A stretch of DNA of 64,000 nucleotides. Origin: Bremia lactucae (lineage: Eukaryota > Oomycota > Peronosporomycetes > Peronosporales > Peronosporaceae). How positions within the stretch are numbered: the stretch's first letter is position 1; every line of letters starts with the position of its first letter. The stretch spans positions 213,123 to 277,122 of the forward strand of contig NW_027152196.1 of assembly GCF_004359215.1 (NCBI RefSeq), given 5' to 3'. Positions 44,340 to 57,100 of the stretch are shown in pieces. The notes under the pieces are model-generated. The model was not told the origin of the DNA. It made no database searches and was given only the letters and a program-made list of their open reading frames with translations. The translations under genes were made by a program, and so were the position numbers.

Positions 44340-46565
44340 CCCTAAGTCCAACATCATTAGTTTTGGGGAGAGGTCGCTTGGGCGCCCACCAACTACCTCA
44401 CTGCACGTGAGAGAAGACGATCAAACAACTTCCTCACTGTGCTAAGGTGTGTGCTTAGAGCAACGTGGCTGCACTAAGACGTGCCCGCCCACACTTGGTA
44501 GCACTTGAAATTCTTCCCACGACCCGCATCTCTGTGCGTGTCAGTAAGAATATGCCGTAATATTGATTAAGCTAGAGCACTTGTCGCAGCCCGACTTGGT
44601 GAACAAGCCCTGGCCAGGCTTTTGGAAAGATTTCCTGGGCAACATATTGCTCAGTTATGGTAATTTAAGGCATACGTGCTCGGAAGCGAAGGGTCGCGTC
44701 CGAGGCACATAGCCATGGTGCGGCGGAGTCCGTCACTCAAACTCAGGAGGCGCTAAAGTGTAAGCAGGCTCGGAGCGAGTCTCTCAACAGGACTGTTGAG
44801 AGGCTCTCTGCTTCGGATGGACCCGCCCAAGTTCGATGGAACTGCAGCCGACACGATTGTCCGCCGACTGTTAACCGTGGAGCAATGCGGTGTCGCGCAG
44901 CTCATCAAGGACGACAGCTGGATGGTGTCGCACGCCATTTCATACCTGCGCGGTAAGGCCTCAGAATGAACGTACTCGGCGCTTATGGCCGACGTTAAGG
45001 CGTTACCTTCATGAGCGATCTTTAAGACAAAGATTCACGCCATGTATTAGCCGCCGGACAACGAGGTGTTGCTTCGGGCGCGCTTCTTTGGAGCGCGGCA
45101 GGCGAAGCGATCTCTGCAAGAGTATGTGCAGGAGATGTGCTCGCTGTCGGCTTCCATTACGGTAGGCCCGATCTCGGAGCACATTACACTGCCCACATTT
45201 ATGAACGGACTACGGCATGACGCATCGCGATAGGCCCTTTTTCAGAAAGGAGCCGTCGACGATGGAAGAGGCAATCCAAATTGCATTAGTTGAGAAGCAA
45301 TCCTACAACAGTGCCTCAGCGACAGCTTGGTATAAGCCGTCGGCCGAGAGGTAAGATGCCACTCCCATGGAGTTAAGCAATGCAGACGTCACTGCTTCAA
45401 ATGCGGCAAGCGTGGCCATATGATGGCTCGCTGCTATGCCAGGGCCCCACAAATTCGCTCGATGAAAAGCAAGAGTGGGCAATCCTCACAGTGGAACAAG
45501 CTCGTCTACGAGCTGCCGAGATAGAGAAAACAAAAGCTCATAATGAATATAGATTCACTCCGCTTTGTGCGGAAGAGAATTTCAAAGAGACCACGGGTCA
45601 CAGCTTGACCATCTGGACCTCCGGTGGCCCGGCGAGGACGCCGGAGGAGATCACTGCTCGCGACGCTCTTCATGAGGGACACCTTACGCCAAACTAATGA
45701 CGCGAGGTCAGTATCTGACGCGTTTACGTGATCATGCCCGTGGGGCTTCGGTGACCTCAATGAGGGAAACTCCGGTCGTTTTGTTTTTAAACAAAACAAG
45801 AAGCGAAAACGAAGTCTCATTTGAGAACTGGGTCCATCGTGCCCGCCGCCTCCGCAATATTGAGAAAATCAGCGAGTCTGCGGATGTGGCTGATGTTCGT
45901 GAATTGTACGGAAGCTTCGCTTCGATTTCGCCAAGCTTAAGGCCAAAGGCCAGTTTCGTTCGGCATTAATGCCACAAAACGAATAAAGGTCCAGCCGATG
46001 TTTCAGTGCTTCGTTAACCGTGCAACCATAGATCGAAGCCGCACTGGGGCTATAGATAAACCTAATCCCACTTCTAATGGTGGAAAGCGTCGTTTGACGC
46101 GAGTTGACTCTGCGTTTGGCGCTCAAAATAGTCAACGGCGTACGGTCAATCTTGCCGAAGAGGTACCTTAAACTCCTCAAAGTTTTCAGAAAAAGGGTAC
46201 CCTAGCCACTTCACCAGATAATGGTATTGGCCCTTACGACGACGTCGCTTTCAAAGTTTCTCCACACAAAATTGAAGGTTCCCCCGCGCATCAAGCAGCG
46301 CGGGAGGGGTCAAAATTTCGGCGGAAGCATTTGATGCTCTAAAGCACGAGGTGCAACGTCTTCGTGAGAGCCTTGATCGGGTTAAGAGCTTATTTGAGGC
46401 GGTTCAGAACCGTCTTCGATGCTGGAGCATCAGCAACCTCGTTTGGTGAGCTAGCAGGACATCCTGGTGGTGATGCAGCAATATGCGGCACGACCGCCTG
46501 TCTCGGCGCAAGCGCCTTTAGGAGCGGGATCCGGTCTAAGACCTCGCTTCTCAATGGCCCCTAAA
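44340..46565 (+). pseudogene. Family B leader and gag inserted in the D element
   Basis: 44370-44560 repeats the B leader. The gag follows in several frames: LFRMDPPKFDGTAADTIV-like capsid start, VSHAISYLRGKASE, FKTKIHAMY, then beyond the point where the other copy meets the gap; a zinc knuckle HCFKCGKRGHMMARC (45390-45434); a charged stretch (EQARLRAAEIEKTKAHNEYR); VSFENWVHRARRLRNIEKIS; and a coiled segment FDALKHEVQRLRESLDRVKS. Stops interrupt it. No LTR adjoins the leader, so the 5' end is lost. It sits where RNase H and integrase of the D element should be. Confidence 0.65.
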
Positions 46566-47745
46566 AAGAAATTTCTTCTGCGCCAAAAATGCATTCAGAT
46601 GCATTGACATACAATTTATTTGTGTGCAGACACTCGAGCACTGCTCGCAAATGGTGTAAATGATCCTCCATATCCGACCGACCCTGCTGCGCACGACTAT
46701 GGACAAAATGTAATCAAAACAACTCTTTGCATAATCTCGATGGGGCAGAACAGTTGCTTCACTAGACGATTAAACATTGCCGGGGCGTTAAAAGCCCTTG
46801 TGGTATAACCAACCACTCCCATAGCATACCACTTGGGGTGCCAACCGCTGTAAGCGGGATATCGCTATCTCGCGTGAGCAGTTAATAATAATCATCTACT
46901 TAGTCAAGTGCACTGTACATTGCACATCCTCCATATTGTTATGAAGAACATCCTTTCTAGGAACGCGGTTTGTGCTGGTATTGTGGCAGCATTAAGCTTA
47001 TTATAAACATGTAAAATGCGCCATTTTCCATTTGGCTGTTTGACACAAAACGTCGGTGTCGAATGGGGAGATTTGCTCTCTCGTTTCATCCAGCCTCGTG
47101 CTTAGCACGGAAGAAAGCGTCAATGACTTCACCTTGTAACACAGTATTTGGTTCCAGAACCAAGTCAATTTCGTGACGGACATCTCTATCTGGAGGCCAA
47201 GCAGATGGTGGGTTGGTACATGGTACATACCACATCTTGGAATTCCTAAATCAAGAAATAAAATGGTTCCGTAGGATCTTTAAGGATCGATGACCCACTC
47301 CGCGCACTAAGTGCAGCTTTTGTGTCATCCAGGAAAGCTTCGTCCAGAAGTAACGATGAGTCATTGATCGAATGACCACATCTCAGATAAGTTGCCCGCC
47401 TTTCAGGCTCGGCCGCACTCATCAAGTGACATTTCGTTTAGCTCTAAAACATCATGTAACGAAGGGATTGCCGCAAGGCTATCTTCGACTTCAATTTCAC
47501 CGGTTACACCATTTACAAGCGTGTGCAATTCCTTCTCGTTTCACTTTTTGAGGGTTTAAACGCTTGGCGTCTCCCCTGTCTTGAAGTAGAGACAATACGC
47601 CTCTTAGAGGCCGGGATATTCAAATCCTCGAATTTTCCAGCCTGTATTGGTTCTATATACCAGACATGGTGTCTAATTCGACATCCGACAAGGAATTAGG
47701 TAACTCAACTTCTACATCCAGCGAACCTTTCATGTCGCTTCACGT
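46566..47745 (-). pseudogene. Family D-associated reverse transcriptase
   Basis: On the minus strand: VRHEIDLVLEPNTVL, then SPHSTPTFCVKQPNGKWRIL, HVYNKLNAATIPAQT, then TAVGTPSGMLWEWLVIPQGL and CFDYIL..VHSRAQQG in place of the YFDD block (one catalytic Asp reads Tyr), and LHTNKLYVNASECIFGAEEI. Frame changes and stops make it inactive. It follows the D protease in the right order and strand, so I assign it to the D element. Confidence 0.7.
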
Positions 47746-47788
47746 GCATTAGAGGAGTTTGACCCGAACTGCCCTAGCGAACCACCAT

Positions 47789-48015
47789 AGTGTCACTAGT
47801 GACACTCAGTATGGTGCCACCTCGGCAAACCACACTGGGTGGACTTATACGTGCCACACCTCGTATTATTCTCAGGGATATTGCACCCTTGATGCCCTGG
47901 CAAATCGCCAAAAGTGTCACTATTGGCACTCTGTATGGTGCCACCTCGGCCGACCACACTTAGACGTGCCACACCACGCATCTCAGGGATATTGCACCCA
48001 TGATGACTCGGCCTT
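47789..48015. repeat. Two tandem copies of a ~124-bp unit with a palindrome at its start
   Basis: Units begin at 47789 and 47913. Both contain TATGGTGCCACCTCGGC, ACGTGCCACACC and CTCAGGGATATTGCACCC. The first starts with the perfect palindrome AGTGTCACTAGTGACACT (47789-47806) and the second with a decayed form. It lies between protease and RT of the D element. Confidence 0.75.
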
Positions 48016-48259
48016 AGGCCTACCCTGCTTTCAGCATTCAGTGAATCGTTTTTACAACGAGTATCACTCGACGGAGTACGTGCCGTTCCACTCCTTTTTC
48101 TGAGTCGAGCTCAGAATTAATGTTTACAACATTGGAGTTCATTAACTCAGACATTCCAATGTCTAAAATACTGACAGATTCAGTCAATAATCCGCGCCAA
48201 TAGCGCTTTTGTTGCCTAGCAAAAGTGGGTTAATGACTCTCCAAAAATTTGCTAGGAAC

Positions 48260-49745
48260 AAAGCGCTTGGCGCCTAAGGTCTTAGACCTCCAATCGGTCC
48301 ATGGCTCATGGCGTTAAAGCCAGGCCATACCAAGTATAAGATCATATCTCGAATCCATATCAAGGACGAGACAGCGTTCCATACTGTCAAAGTCCAGAAA
48401 CTTTATGCCTAAGTTTAATGGAACTTACGAACAGTGACACGAGTCCCAGTCGCTAAGCGAACAGTGATTGTATCACTTTCATGCGCTTTAAGCGCCTCAA
48501 CGTATTGTTGATTTTCTTCAAAAGAAAGACGTCGAGCGTAATTGCAAGACGCTCCTAAGTCAACTAAAATTGATTATGGCTTATCAAAGCCCTTCACAAT
48601 CGCTTGAGCGACTGACAAGCCAGGCTTGTACTCACGCCTCGTGCTATTACGCGCCGAGCTAATTAAGGTCAAATCCTGTTTACTCTCACTTTCTCGAGGT
48701 TCAAGAGAGCCTAGGGCTTCCCCAGTAGGGTGCCCCGTCACCTACTGGGTATCGACGTTTTCCTGTACCGTACCAGATTTCTGGTATAGTTCGGAGTTAG
48801 TGTTCTTTCGAGCATTACGCGTATAAATGTTTGGCGCTTTCGCACATATAACATCTACGGATGATCTTATGCTGTCCCACAGCTTAAAAAGCTTCTTTTC
48901 TCTTCTCAAGGAGGCTTAGATCCATGGGTTCCGGTCCATTAGACGGAACCCATGTGCTCGAAAAGCTTGTTCGGTAAAGAGGCGTGTTAACACGAGCAGA
49001 CTTAAAGTCCAACTCAGTGCGGAGCGCTATGGCAACTGCCTCTTCGAATGTTGCAGTATGACATCGGTATAATATCGTCCGGGCAGCGCCCTCATTGAGA
49101 CCCCCATAAAGATTGTTACCACAATTGTTTCTTGACCGGGTCTTGATGCATGTATGCAATGAGAGTTATCAACTCCTGATCACAGTCCCTACTGTTCGTT
49201 TACCCTGTCGAGTCGCTATGAGCCGTGCTCGCACTCGAGAAGCCCCATCAGGCGGTGCAAATATGCTAGTCATTTGCTGTTTCAGCGCATCTCATGAGGG
49301 AAAACGTCGTTTCTGGACGTACTGCACGATAATGCCCACTTCATGGCTCTACCTCCAAGTTTGGAAATGGCCATAGCCACCTTTTGCCGTTCTGTTAAGA
49401 ACAAGGCGAAATCAATGGATATTTCCATCTGCTTAATCCAAAAGGGGAGATTCTCTCCCTCTTTTTCCTAAAATGTTTTCACATTTACAGCTAAAGGGCG
49501 AGCCGTCGGCTCTGAGTCAGGTACCAAAATGTACCAGGTTGGCATTGATGCCGCTAAGTGGTCCTGTACCTGACCGATCACGGAGGCTTCGTATCGCGCA
49601 AAGGCTTCAAGGCTAGCATGCAGGACCTCTGGTCCCTGGGAAATTATAAGTTCCACGTGTTGAAGCCCATATAAAGTTTTAAGCTTGTCATAAGCTGCGC
49701 GTTGCGCCTCTGAAAGTTTCGAAACTCTTGCATTTTAGTGAAGGC
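48260..49745 (-). pseudogene. Family D gag and protease
   Basis: Gag on the minus strand from about 49745: [52 protein letters not shown]-type capsid core, then GNNLYGGLNEGAARTILYRC and AVAIALRTELDFKSA (49159-48884). The protease is at about 48600-48260 with LVDLGASCNYARRLSFEENQ (catalytic Asp kept, motif D-L-G-A), ATGTRVTV, and DMDSRYDLILGMAWL. The gag order matches the plus copy at 29144. Stops and shifts abolish it. Confidence 0.7.
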
Positions 49746-49794
49746 TTCGTTTTATAAAGACTCAGGCGTAGATTGACTACGGGTGCTGCCAGGT

Positions 49795-50299
49795 GTAGCG
49801 GAGCTACCTCGCTCCTAAAATCAGAAATGCTAACTTAATTATAATCTAATACTAAACATGTAATTAAATTCTTATCTTTATCGTATCTGAAACTCTCTCT
49901 TTGATTACCTCTACAGCTTATTAGTCTGCGGAATAAATAGATATAATGGTCTGCGTCGTTGTTAACTTCGACGCGTGATGAGCATGATACCTATTTATGG
50001 ATAAGAATTCTGAATATTACTATATAAAGTAATAGCCTCCAAATATTATCTACCTTTTAGAAAATATATTAATTAACCTTTAAGTAATAATTCAATGTAA
50101 CGAAACACCCCGTTACACTAGCTAACTTAAAAATAGATTTCGTCCGCCAAATTTATATTATCTGGCCGCGACCACATTTTTTACCCATAATAAATGGGAT
50201 TTAAGCATTTAACATGTTAGAATAGGATAAAAGGGTATTTCAACCGAAAGGTGAATGCACCATAATAGCGGTTCTCCAACTGATGTGTGCCCCATTACA
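49795..50299 (-). mobile_element. Family D 5' LTR, its middle replaced by a truncated family A LTR
   Basis: D sequence is at about 49795-49826 and 50118-50299 (GCCCCATTACA end). Between them, 49827-50117 is an A LTR lacking its U5 side. About 300 bp of D LTR are missing, so insertion was followed by deletion. 50299 is the last retroelement base before the gene-dense region. Confidence 0.7.
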
Positions 50300-51191
50300 T
50301 GGTGAATTAAAATTTACATTATTACGGTATTAGGCAAATCCGAAATGAGCAAATATTGTATGACTTTTCGACGACTGTTGTCTCTGAGTTTTGCAAATCT
50401 AAAAGTAAAGAGGATTGATGATGATAGCGGTGATAAGTATAAACTTGAGTTTCATTATCAGAATTATCTGTCTGAGATAAAATATTCATGTTTTTATAAA
50501 TATTTTTACTTTTCTAATTATTGTATCAAGAGGATTTTCATTAAAAAGTAAAGAAAAATCAATTCCTTGCATCAGATGCCATATGCATTTTCGACCAAGC
50601 CGATAATCGCATCGAATGCACCGCACAAAAGCTTGCAATGATCAATTTATAAACTCAACTCAAACGATGCTATAATGCAAGAATCAATTTATGTGGCCGT
50701 AGTTGGTCATACTACTACTGCTTGCCTTTTATGTCGGCATTTTAATAACGTCAATTGTAATAATCGGCATGATTTCTATTCCTTTCAGTGAAGCATTTCT
50801 AAAAATGGATGCACTGAGCGGGCCATTTGTGGCGAGAGACTGAACCTTTCTGCAAATAACGTTTTGTCTTAAAAAGGTAATCGTATAATCGTCGAACGCA
50901 ACCGACGACCCCAGCCCCGGAGCGAATCAAAGCCAATCAGATCCCTCAACGACACCCGTCCTTTCCACTGATTGGTCTAATGTAGCCAGTCCCGACTTCA
51001 TAAACAGGCCGTCGCGAGAGAGTGGCTAAAGCGAGACGTTCCCCTGGCAACGCATTTGAGCGTTTCCCTTCTCTGGTTTTCACTGCAACCCATTTTCTAG
51101 GCAATTAATTTGTGTGGATAGTTCTGGTTTCCCTCCCCTGTCGCTCTTCCGCATTCCAGACCCGAAAGACGAACATCATTCTGCCACGACC
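50300..51191. other. Upstream region of the large START-FYVE gene
   Basis: The left half is AT-rich, with a chance-like short frame (50345-50551). The right half (50880-51190) is GC-richer and probably holds the promoter. TCATTCT (51176-51182) and GCATTCC (about 51150) resemble the oomycete initiator consensus, but the former is only about 10 bp from the ATG. Confidence 0.4.
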
Positions 51192-54100
51192 ATGGGGAAA
51201 GCGCGGACAACGAGTCGGCGACGCGCTCAGAGCGCTGCGGCAGACTCTTCCCGCTCGGAAACGTGGCCACCGCCGCCACTCACCGCCAGTGAACGTGCGT
51301 ACATGATACGAAAAGCAAAGGAAGCATCGGTGGCCCTCGTGGACCACGCGCATACGCTGGATGGACCCGTCCAGTGGCACTATACCGGCAAATTTCGTGG
51401 AATACAAATGTATCGTGGAGAAGGAAGCTTTGATCATGCGGGGACGATGGGTACGGAATTTCTATGTGGCGTGACGACTATGATGGGCTCAATTGAGCAA
51501 GTGGCGGAATACTTTGACCAGCAGACGACGGACGATATGGTTGCAAAGAAGGCAGAAGATGTTCTGGATTGTTGCATGTTGTACTCCCTTATGCATGGTG
51601 ATGTCAAAAACCCGTTCTACCGCGTGTCGGCCAAGTATCAATTGTACGAAGGTCCGTCGGCATTCTCTCGCGAGCGTGATTACTGCTTTCTCGAGTGTCA
51701 AAACACATTTCGACATGCCTCGGGACGTCGAGGATGGGTACTCAGTATGCATTCAATCAAGTTGCCATGCTGTCCTGAAGTGGACGGAGTCGTGCGGGGG
51801 AGTATGTATCAGTCTGGGTATGTCTTTGTCGAAGCCGAGCGGGATGGGTACATGGATGTGATGCATAGTCTACAGATTAATTTTAAAAGCACGAGTCGAT
51901 TGCCTCATTTTTTGCTGAATTCTGCGCTGAAGCGGCGAATTTTGTCCGTTGTGACGATAAGTCGCGAGATCCAGACATCCCGTATGGGACGACAAACATT
52001 ACTTCGAAAGAAAGACCTCATGCCAAAGCGCGCAAGAGCGTTGTGTGCCAACTGTTCGCGTAAATTCTCTCTTTTTGTACGAAAGACACGCTGCCGCGTA
52101 TGTGGAGAAGTTGTGTGCCAGCCATGTGCGCCTCCAATTGTGATTTCAACCTCCCAGGGACCCACCAAGACACGCGTGTGTACAAATTGCTGCCACCACA
52201 AAGCTCCTGTAGAAGACTATGAACCAGATTATGGAGATTCGCGGCGATTGCAAAATCATACGCGGTACTCGGATATTTTACAAGACCAACACGATCACCC
52301 CGATATGTACCATGAAGACGAGGAGGATAGTATGGACGAAGATGGCGACGAGGATGGACTTGAGGAACAGTCGGACTATAGTGTATTCGCACAGTCTCGA
52401 TTCACCGATGCAAGTCGCGATTCAATGGCGGCGAGCCAATTGAATGCCTCCAAGTATCAGTATGACCCTCAGTATGATAGTTCGAGTCACTTTGACACGT
52501 CAAGCGTAATGGATGAGAGTCAATATTACCTTGATGGGTCCAGTGATAGTAGCTATGTCAGTGACATTAGTGGCACGAGCTCGACGTATTGGCAAGATGA
52601 AAATAGTGCGGCAAGCGGCACGGTCGGATGGAAAAAAGCTAGTAGTGTTCTTTCGACGGAAAGTATGGTCCATGATCCGCAATCTTCAGGTGCGAGCAGC
52701 AATTTGTATCGATCGAAAACAAATCACGGCAATGGTAATAGTGCGATGCATGCGCAACAGCGGAACCGACGATTTAAAGCTACACCGATACTAGAGGACG
52801 AATTGTCTGGTCACACTATCCAGCTGGAAACGAGTGGCGATGATTTGGGGGATTCCATTCAAAGCATAGACGACAATTCTAGTCAAGTGTCCGAGTACCA
52901 GGCTTCTGAAAGGAACAAGGCCAAAAATAAAGACGCATCTAGAAGCTTCAAGTCATTTAAAGGTAGTCAAAGCAGTTCAAGTCAGGGCAGCCAAAATTCC
53001 GATACGAGTCAAAAGACAGTGTCGATACAGATTCTCGCAAAGGCGCGATCGGCACGCTATGGGATCAAGAGCGACTTTCCATTGAAAGTGCCTCCGCCAC
53101 CACCTTCCCCATTGCAGGAGAGAAGTGTGAGTGGTCGTCGCCTCCATCGTAACGCAAACGATTCTCATGGTTCAAAGGGAAGAAATTCCAAAGGCATTGC
53201 TACGCGCAAAGTATTGAGCTCATCGCCTACAAGGGGCTCGAGGTCATCACATCGTGCCCCGAACGTCCCTCATTATGTGGCACTCCCCGCAGCGGTTGCC
53301 AAAAGAGACTCTTTTGCTTCCCACTCCAGCTCAAGAGATTCTACGCGAAGTAGTGATCGAATGTCTGCATCAAGAGAGCAAGTGCGTCGCAACCGAGGGC
53401 AGACGCTTCAACTTCCACCTGATGGCCACCGATCTTTTTCTGTGCGTGAATCGATAAAAGAGGAAAATTTGAATCGATTGCGAGCATTTGAGCGACTCGA
53501 GGAATCGAGGACGGCTAAGCCAGCCCGAAGATCGATGGTTCCCAGCGACGGTCGCTCGTCGCCCATTCGAAGTTCTCGGTCAGGTCAAAGTGACCGAAGG
53601 AGTGCTGCTATGAAACCAGAACAGGAGCAGCAGCGGCTTAGTTCTCGTCGTTCACGCGCAGCGATTAATTCGACAGCCGGCCCGCCGCCCGGTTCACCGC
53701 CTGGAACTCCTCCAAGTATGCGGAATCGCCAATTGCATGTTCCGAACGCATTGGGTAATAGCCGATCAATCCATGGCTCACAACAACGTCCAGACGTTAG
53801 CAGAAAACTTGCAAGAAGTCGATCAAATGAATCAAAGGCCCGTATTAGCTCCGCGCCATCAACTAACAATGAAAGCGTCACTTTTTATTCACAGCGGTCT
53901 GGAAGGCGAACGAGTACGTCACGGGCTTCAATAAACCAGAGCTCGTATGGTGGCAAGCGTTTGAATGCTTCCCAAACTCGAAGTACACCAATGTCTAGTC
54001 ACCGGAGAAACCCTGCATTTGATGTGTCGCAGCTTTCAGTGGACAGATTCAAGTTCTCAAGCAGTATCGCGATTCTAGAGACCCCTGGCGGTTCACCTGA

Positions 54101-57100
54101 GCTTGTGACGATGATGGAACGGCCTAGCCTACAGAGTAGCTTGGGTGATTCGCTTTTGAAAGAGGATTTACTTGACCAGTCGTCGTCTGGTTTGAAGGAA
54201 CACATTAACTCCATCAGAGCCCGTGGTGCGTTCAAGATTCCAGATGAAGAATTTCGTCCATCGGTCGAGTTGCGACAGAGGCGGGATGAGCATCACAAGC
54301 GTATGAAGGAATTGTCTAACCTTGCGGTGAAAGTCAACGTTCCTGATAGCTCGTCGACGCTTGGTGGTCTTCTCGATCGCTCTTTTACCCTGACAAATCG
54401 TAAGAGCGGTCGTGGTGTCAGTTCCCCAGGGTCTACCAGCTCGGTCAGTTCTACTAGTTCTGTCAATATTGATGACGACGACTTTGACTCCGATAAACAA
54501 ACTCGACCTATCGGACGCATGAAGCGAAGTGGCACCTTTGCTTTTGCGCTTGAGGCAGTAGATCATGTAGCAGACATGACGTGTGTTGACGGGCAAAATG
54601 AAAACTTGAGAGGTCTTGAGACTGGTAAGCGCGTGGATTACGCCGACCCATCGTTTTCCTCAAGCGCCTATTGTGACGATGACTTACACAAGAGTGAGTC
54701 GGCTGCTTCTATGTTTAAGAAAACTAAGGAATTGGAACGCAATATTGAGCAAAGAAGTGGCCTAGTCACTCCACCCTTACGGTTAAGCGAGGATTCTGCA
54801 AAGGATGAGAACAAGGACAGGAGGTTATCACCGCGCCTGTGCGACAAGTCAATCGAGCATGGACGCGCGCTTGATAGTTTGGCTTTTCGCCCAAGTGAAG
54901 AATCTGTGGACAACGGGTACGAGCAGAAGAGTAGCTTTAATACTTCGTCTTATCGCTCGGGTAAAATACCCATGACTGGTTTCGTGAATAAAACACACTA
55001 CCAGATTGACGAGCATGTAGACAGTAACGAGGATTTTGCTGATGCACATCGTTTGAATGATGAAAAAGCTGAGAAACAGGAACACCAGGATATGCGATTA
55101 AACGCTGCTTATCGCTCAAGTGAGGAGTCAATTGAGCCAAACAGTGAATTAATGGAGCACCAAAGTAAAAATGCTTCCTCGACGTCCCCATTGAGCAAAA
55201 ATCTGATAGAGCTTGAAGCTCAGGAACAGGAGCACCGCTCTTCAAGTCGCCTAAGTAAAGAGTACAAGAATCGGCCAAGTACTCCCCCATGCCGTCAGAG
55301 TATAGAATCTATAGAGCATTCCAAAGCCAACCGCAGTGGATTCAATACTCCTCCTCGCCGTTTAAGTGGAAGTAAAGTATCACGTCGTCATCCCACTACC
55401 CCACCTCACCGTCAAAGCGAGAAAGTTGGGAATTTTGATTCTAGTAAGGCGTTGTCTCCTCAGCCACACCGCCAAAGTGGGGAGCAGGTTTCTTCTTCTC
55501 CACGCCGCCAGAGTGAAGAATATGTGGATTCCGAGTATGATAGGAGACTTTCTGCGTCATTAAATCGTAAAAGCGAGGATTTCATCAAATTTGAGTACAA
55601 TAGTGAACCTGCTCGCTCGCCACCTCGCCAGAGTGAGAATTTCGTAGAGCATGACAAGGACAAGGAGCTTGCGGCTCTACCACGCCGCCAGAGCGAAGAA
55701 TCTTACGAGTCCGAGTACGAGAGGGTGTCAATTGCGTCACCACCCCGCCAGAGTGAAAAATCAGTGGAATATGAAAATGAAACAGAGCTTACTGCTTTGC
55801 ACGATTGCCAGAGCGAAGACTCCGTGGAGTCCGAGTACGAGAGGGAACTTGCTACGTCACTACATCGCAAAAGTGAGGAATCTGTTGAGTACGAATACAA
55901 GCGTGGAATTTCTTCTTCGCCACGTCAAAGTGAAGAATATGCCGACTACGAATACGAGAGAGAGCGCTCTTCGATGCCTTACCGACAAAGTGAAGACTCT
56001 GCTGAGTCCGAGTACGAGAGAGGGTTTACGTCTTTGCCACGTCGCCCGAGTGAGGATTCGGTAGAGTATGAATACGAGAGGAAGCTTAATGCTTTGCCGA
56101 GCCGTTTCAGTGAAGAATCCGTCGAGTCTCGTTACGAGGAAGAGCTTTCCGATATGCCACAACGCCCGAGTAAAGATTCCGTGAAGTACGAGTACAATAG
56201 AGAATCTGGTGCTTTACCGGACCGCTTGAGCGAAGAATCTGTCGAGTCCGAATACGAGGAAGGAGAGCTTCTTCTTATGTTACATGGCCAGAGTGAAGGA
56301 TTTGTCAAGCATGAATACGAGAACGAGCCAGTCGATACCATCCACGGATATAGTAAGGAGTCGGCGGATGAGCACAATGTAAAACATAGCAATGTAGAGA
56401 CCACTCCCTCGAGTGAATTGAGCAAAGATGTCTCGCGTACGAAATCACCTGATGAACAAGAGGACTTTCTCGCGCGGCGTGCTCACGACAATCTAACAAG
56501 TGAGAATCATAAAGTTGTTGGTGCAGTGAGCGAAGGACTTGGGCACGAGAATGATCGCGCGTCGATCTTAAGCTCTGAATCCGAACCAGAAGATGTCGAG
56601 GCATTGTATCGCTCTAGCGAGGACCAGACTGCAACAAGTGCGTTAAAGTTTCACTTTTCGAACTCGCAGCTTGCTCCAGGTGAGGGCGGTGGTGCAGTCG
56701 ACGAGTTCCTTGCAGAGAGCTACAATGCCGTGTCAAGAAGTAAATTTCTTGCTCAGGTAGACGAGCACGAAGAATATACGCGCTCACCTCGTGATCCATC
56801 AAGCTTTCCTCCGGCTCTCACTGACGACCACACAACGACACGCATGTCAACTAGTTCCGATCGTATCGACGGCATGACTTCTTCTTCGCGCATGTCGAAC
56901 GTCTCCGTTTTAGATGAAGAGCTGCTCAATCGTCCCACGATTGAACTTTTTGACTTGATTCGTGCTAATCGCATCAAGCCTAGCACAGATGAAATGGAAT
57001 CCTCTGACATGATGCACGACTTGGAAACAAGTCATTTGCGTCGAATGGAAGAGCTCAATCGGATTGCTGTTGACCAGTTGGGCAACCGCATCTCGAGTTT

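Noticed and set aside
47759..48103. 114-residue plus frame with repeated YC/CHYWHSVWCHLGRPH phrases
   Set aside because: It is the translation of the tandem 124-bp unit; no sign of a real gene.
50345..50551. 68-residue frame upstream of the START-FYVE gene
   Set aside because: AT-rich, no motif, no homologue in the window; likely chance.
51114..51191. Upstream extension of the large START-FYVE frame
   Set aside because: It begins with GTG, and the first ATG in good context is at 51192.
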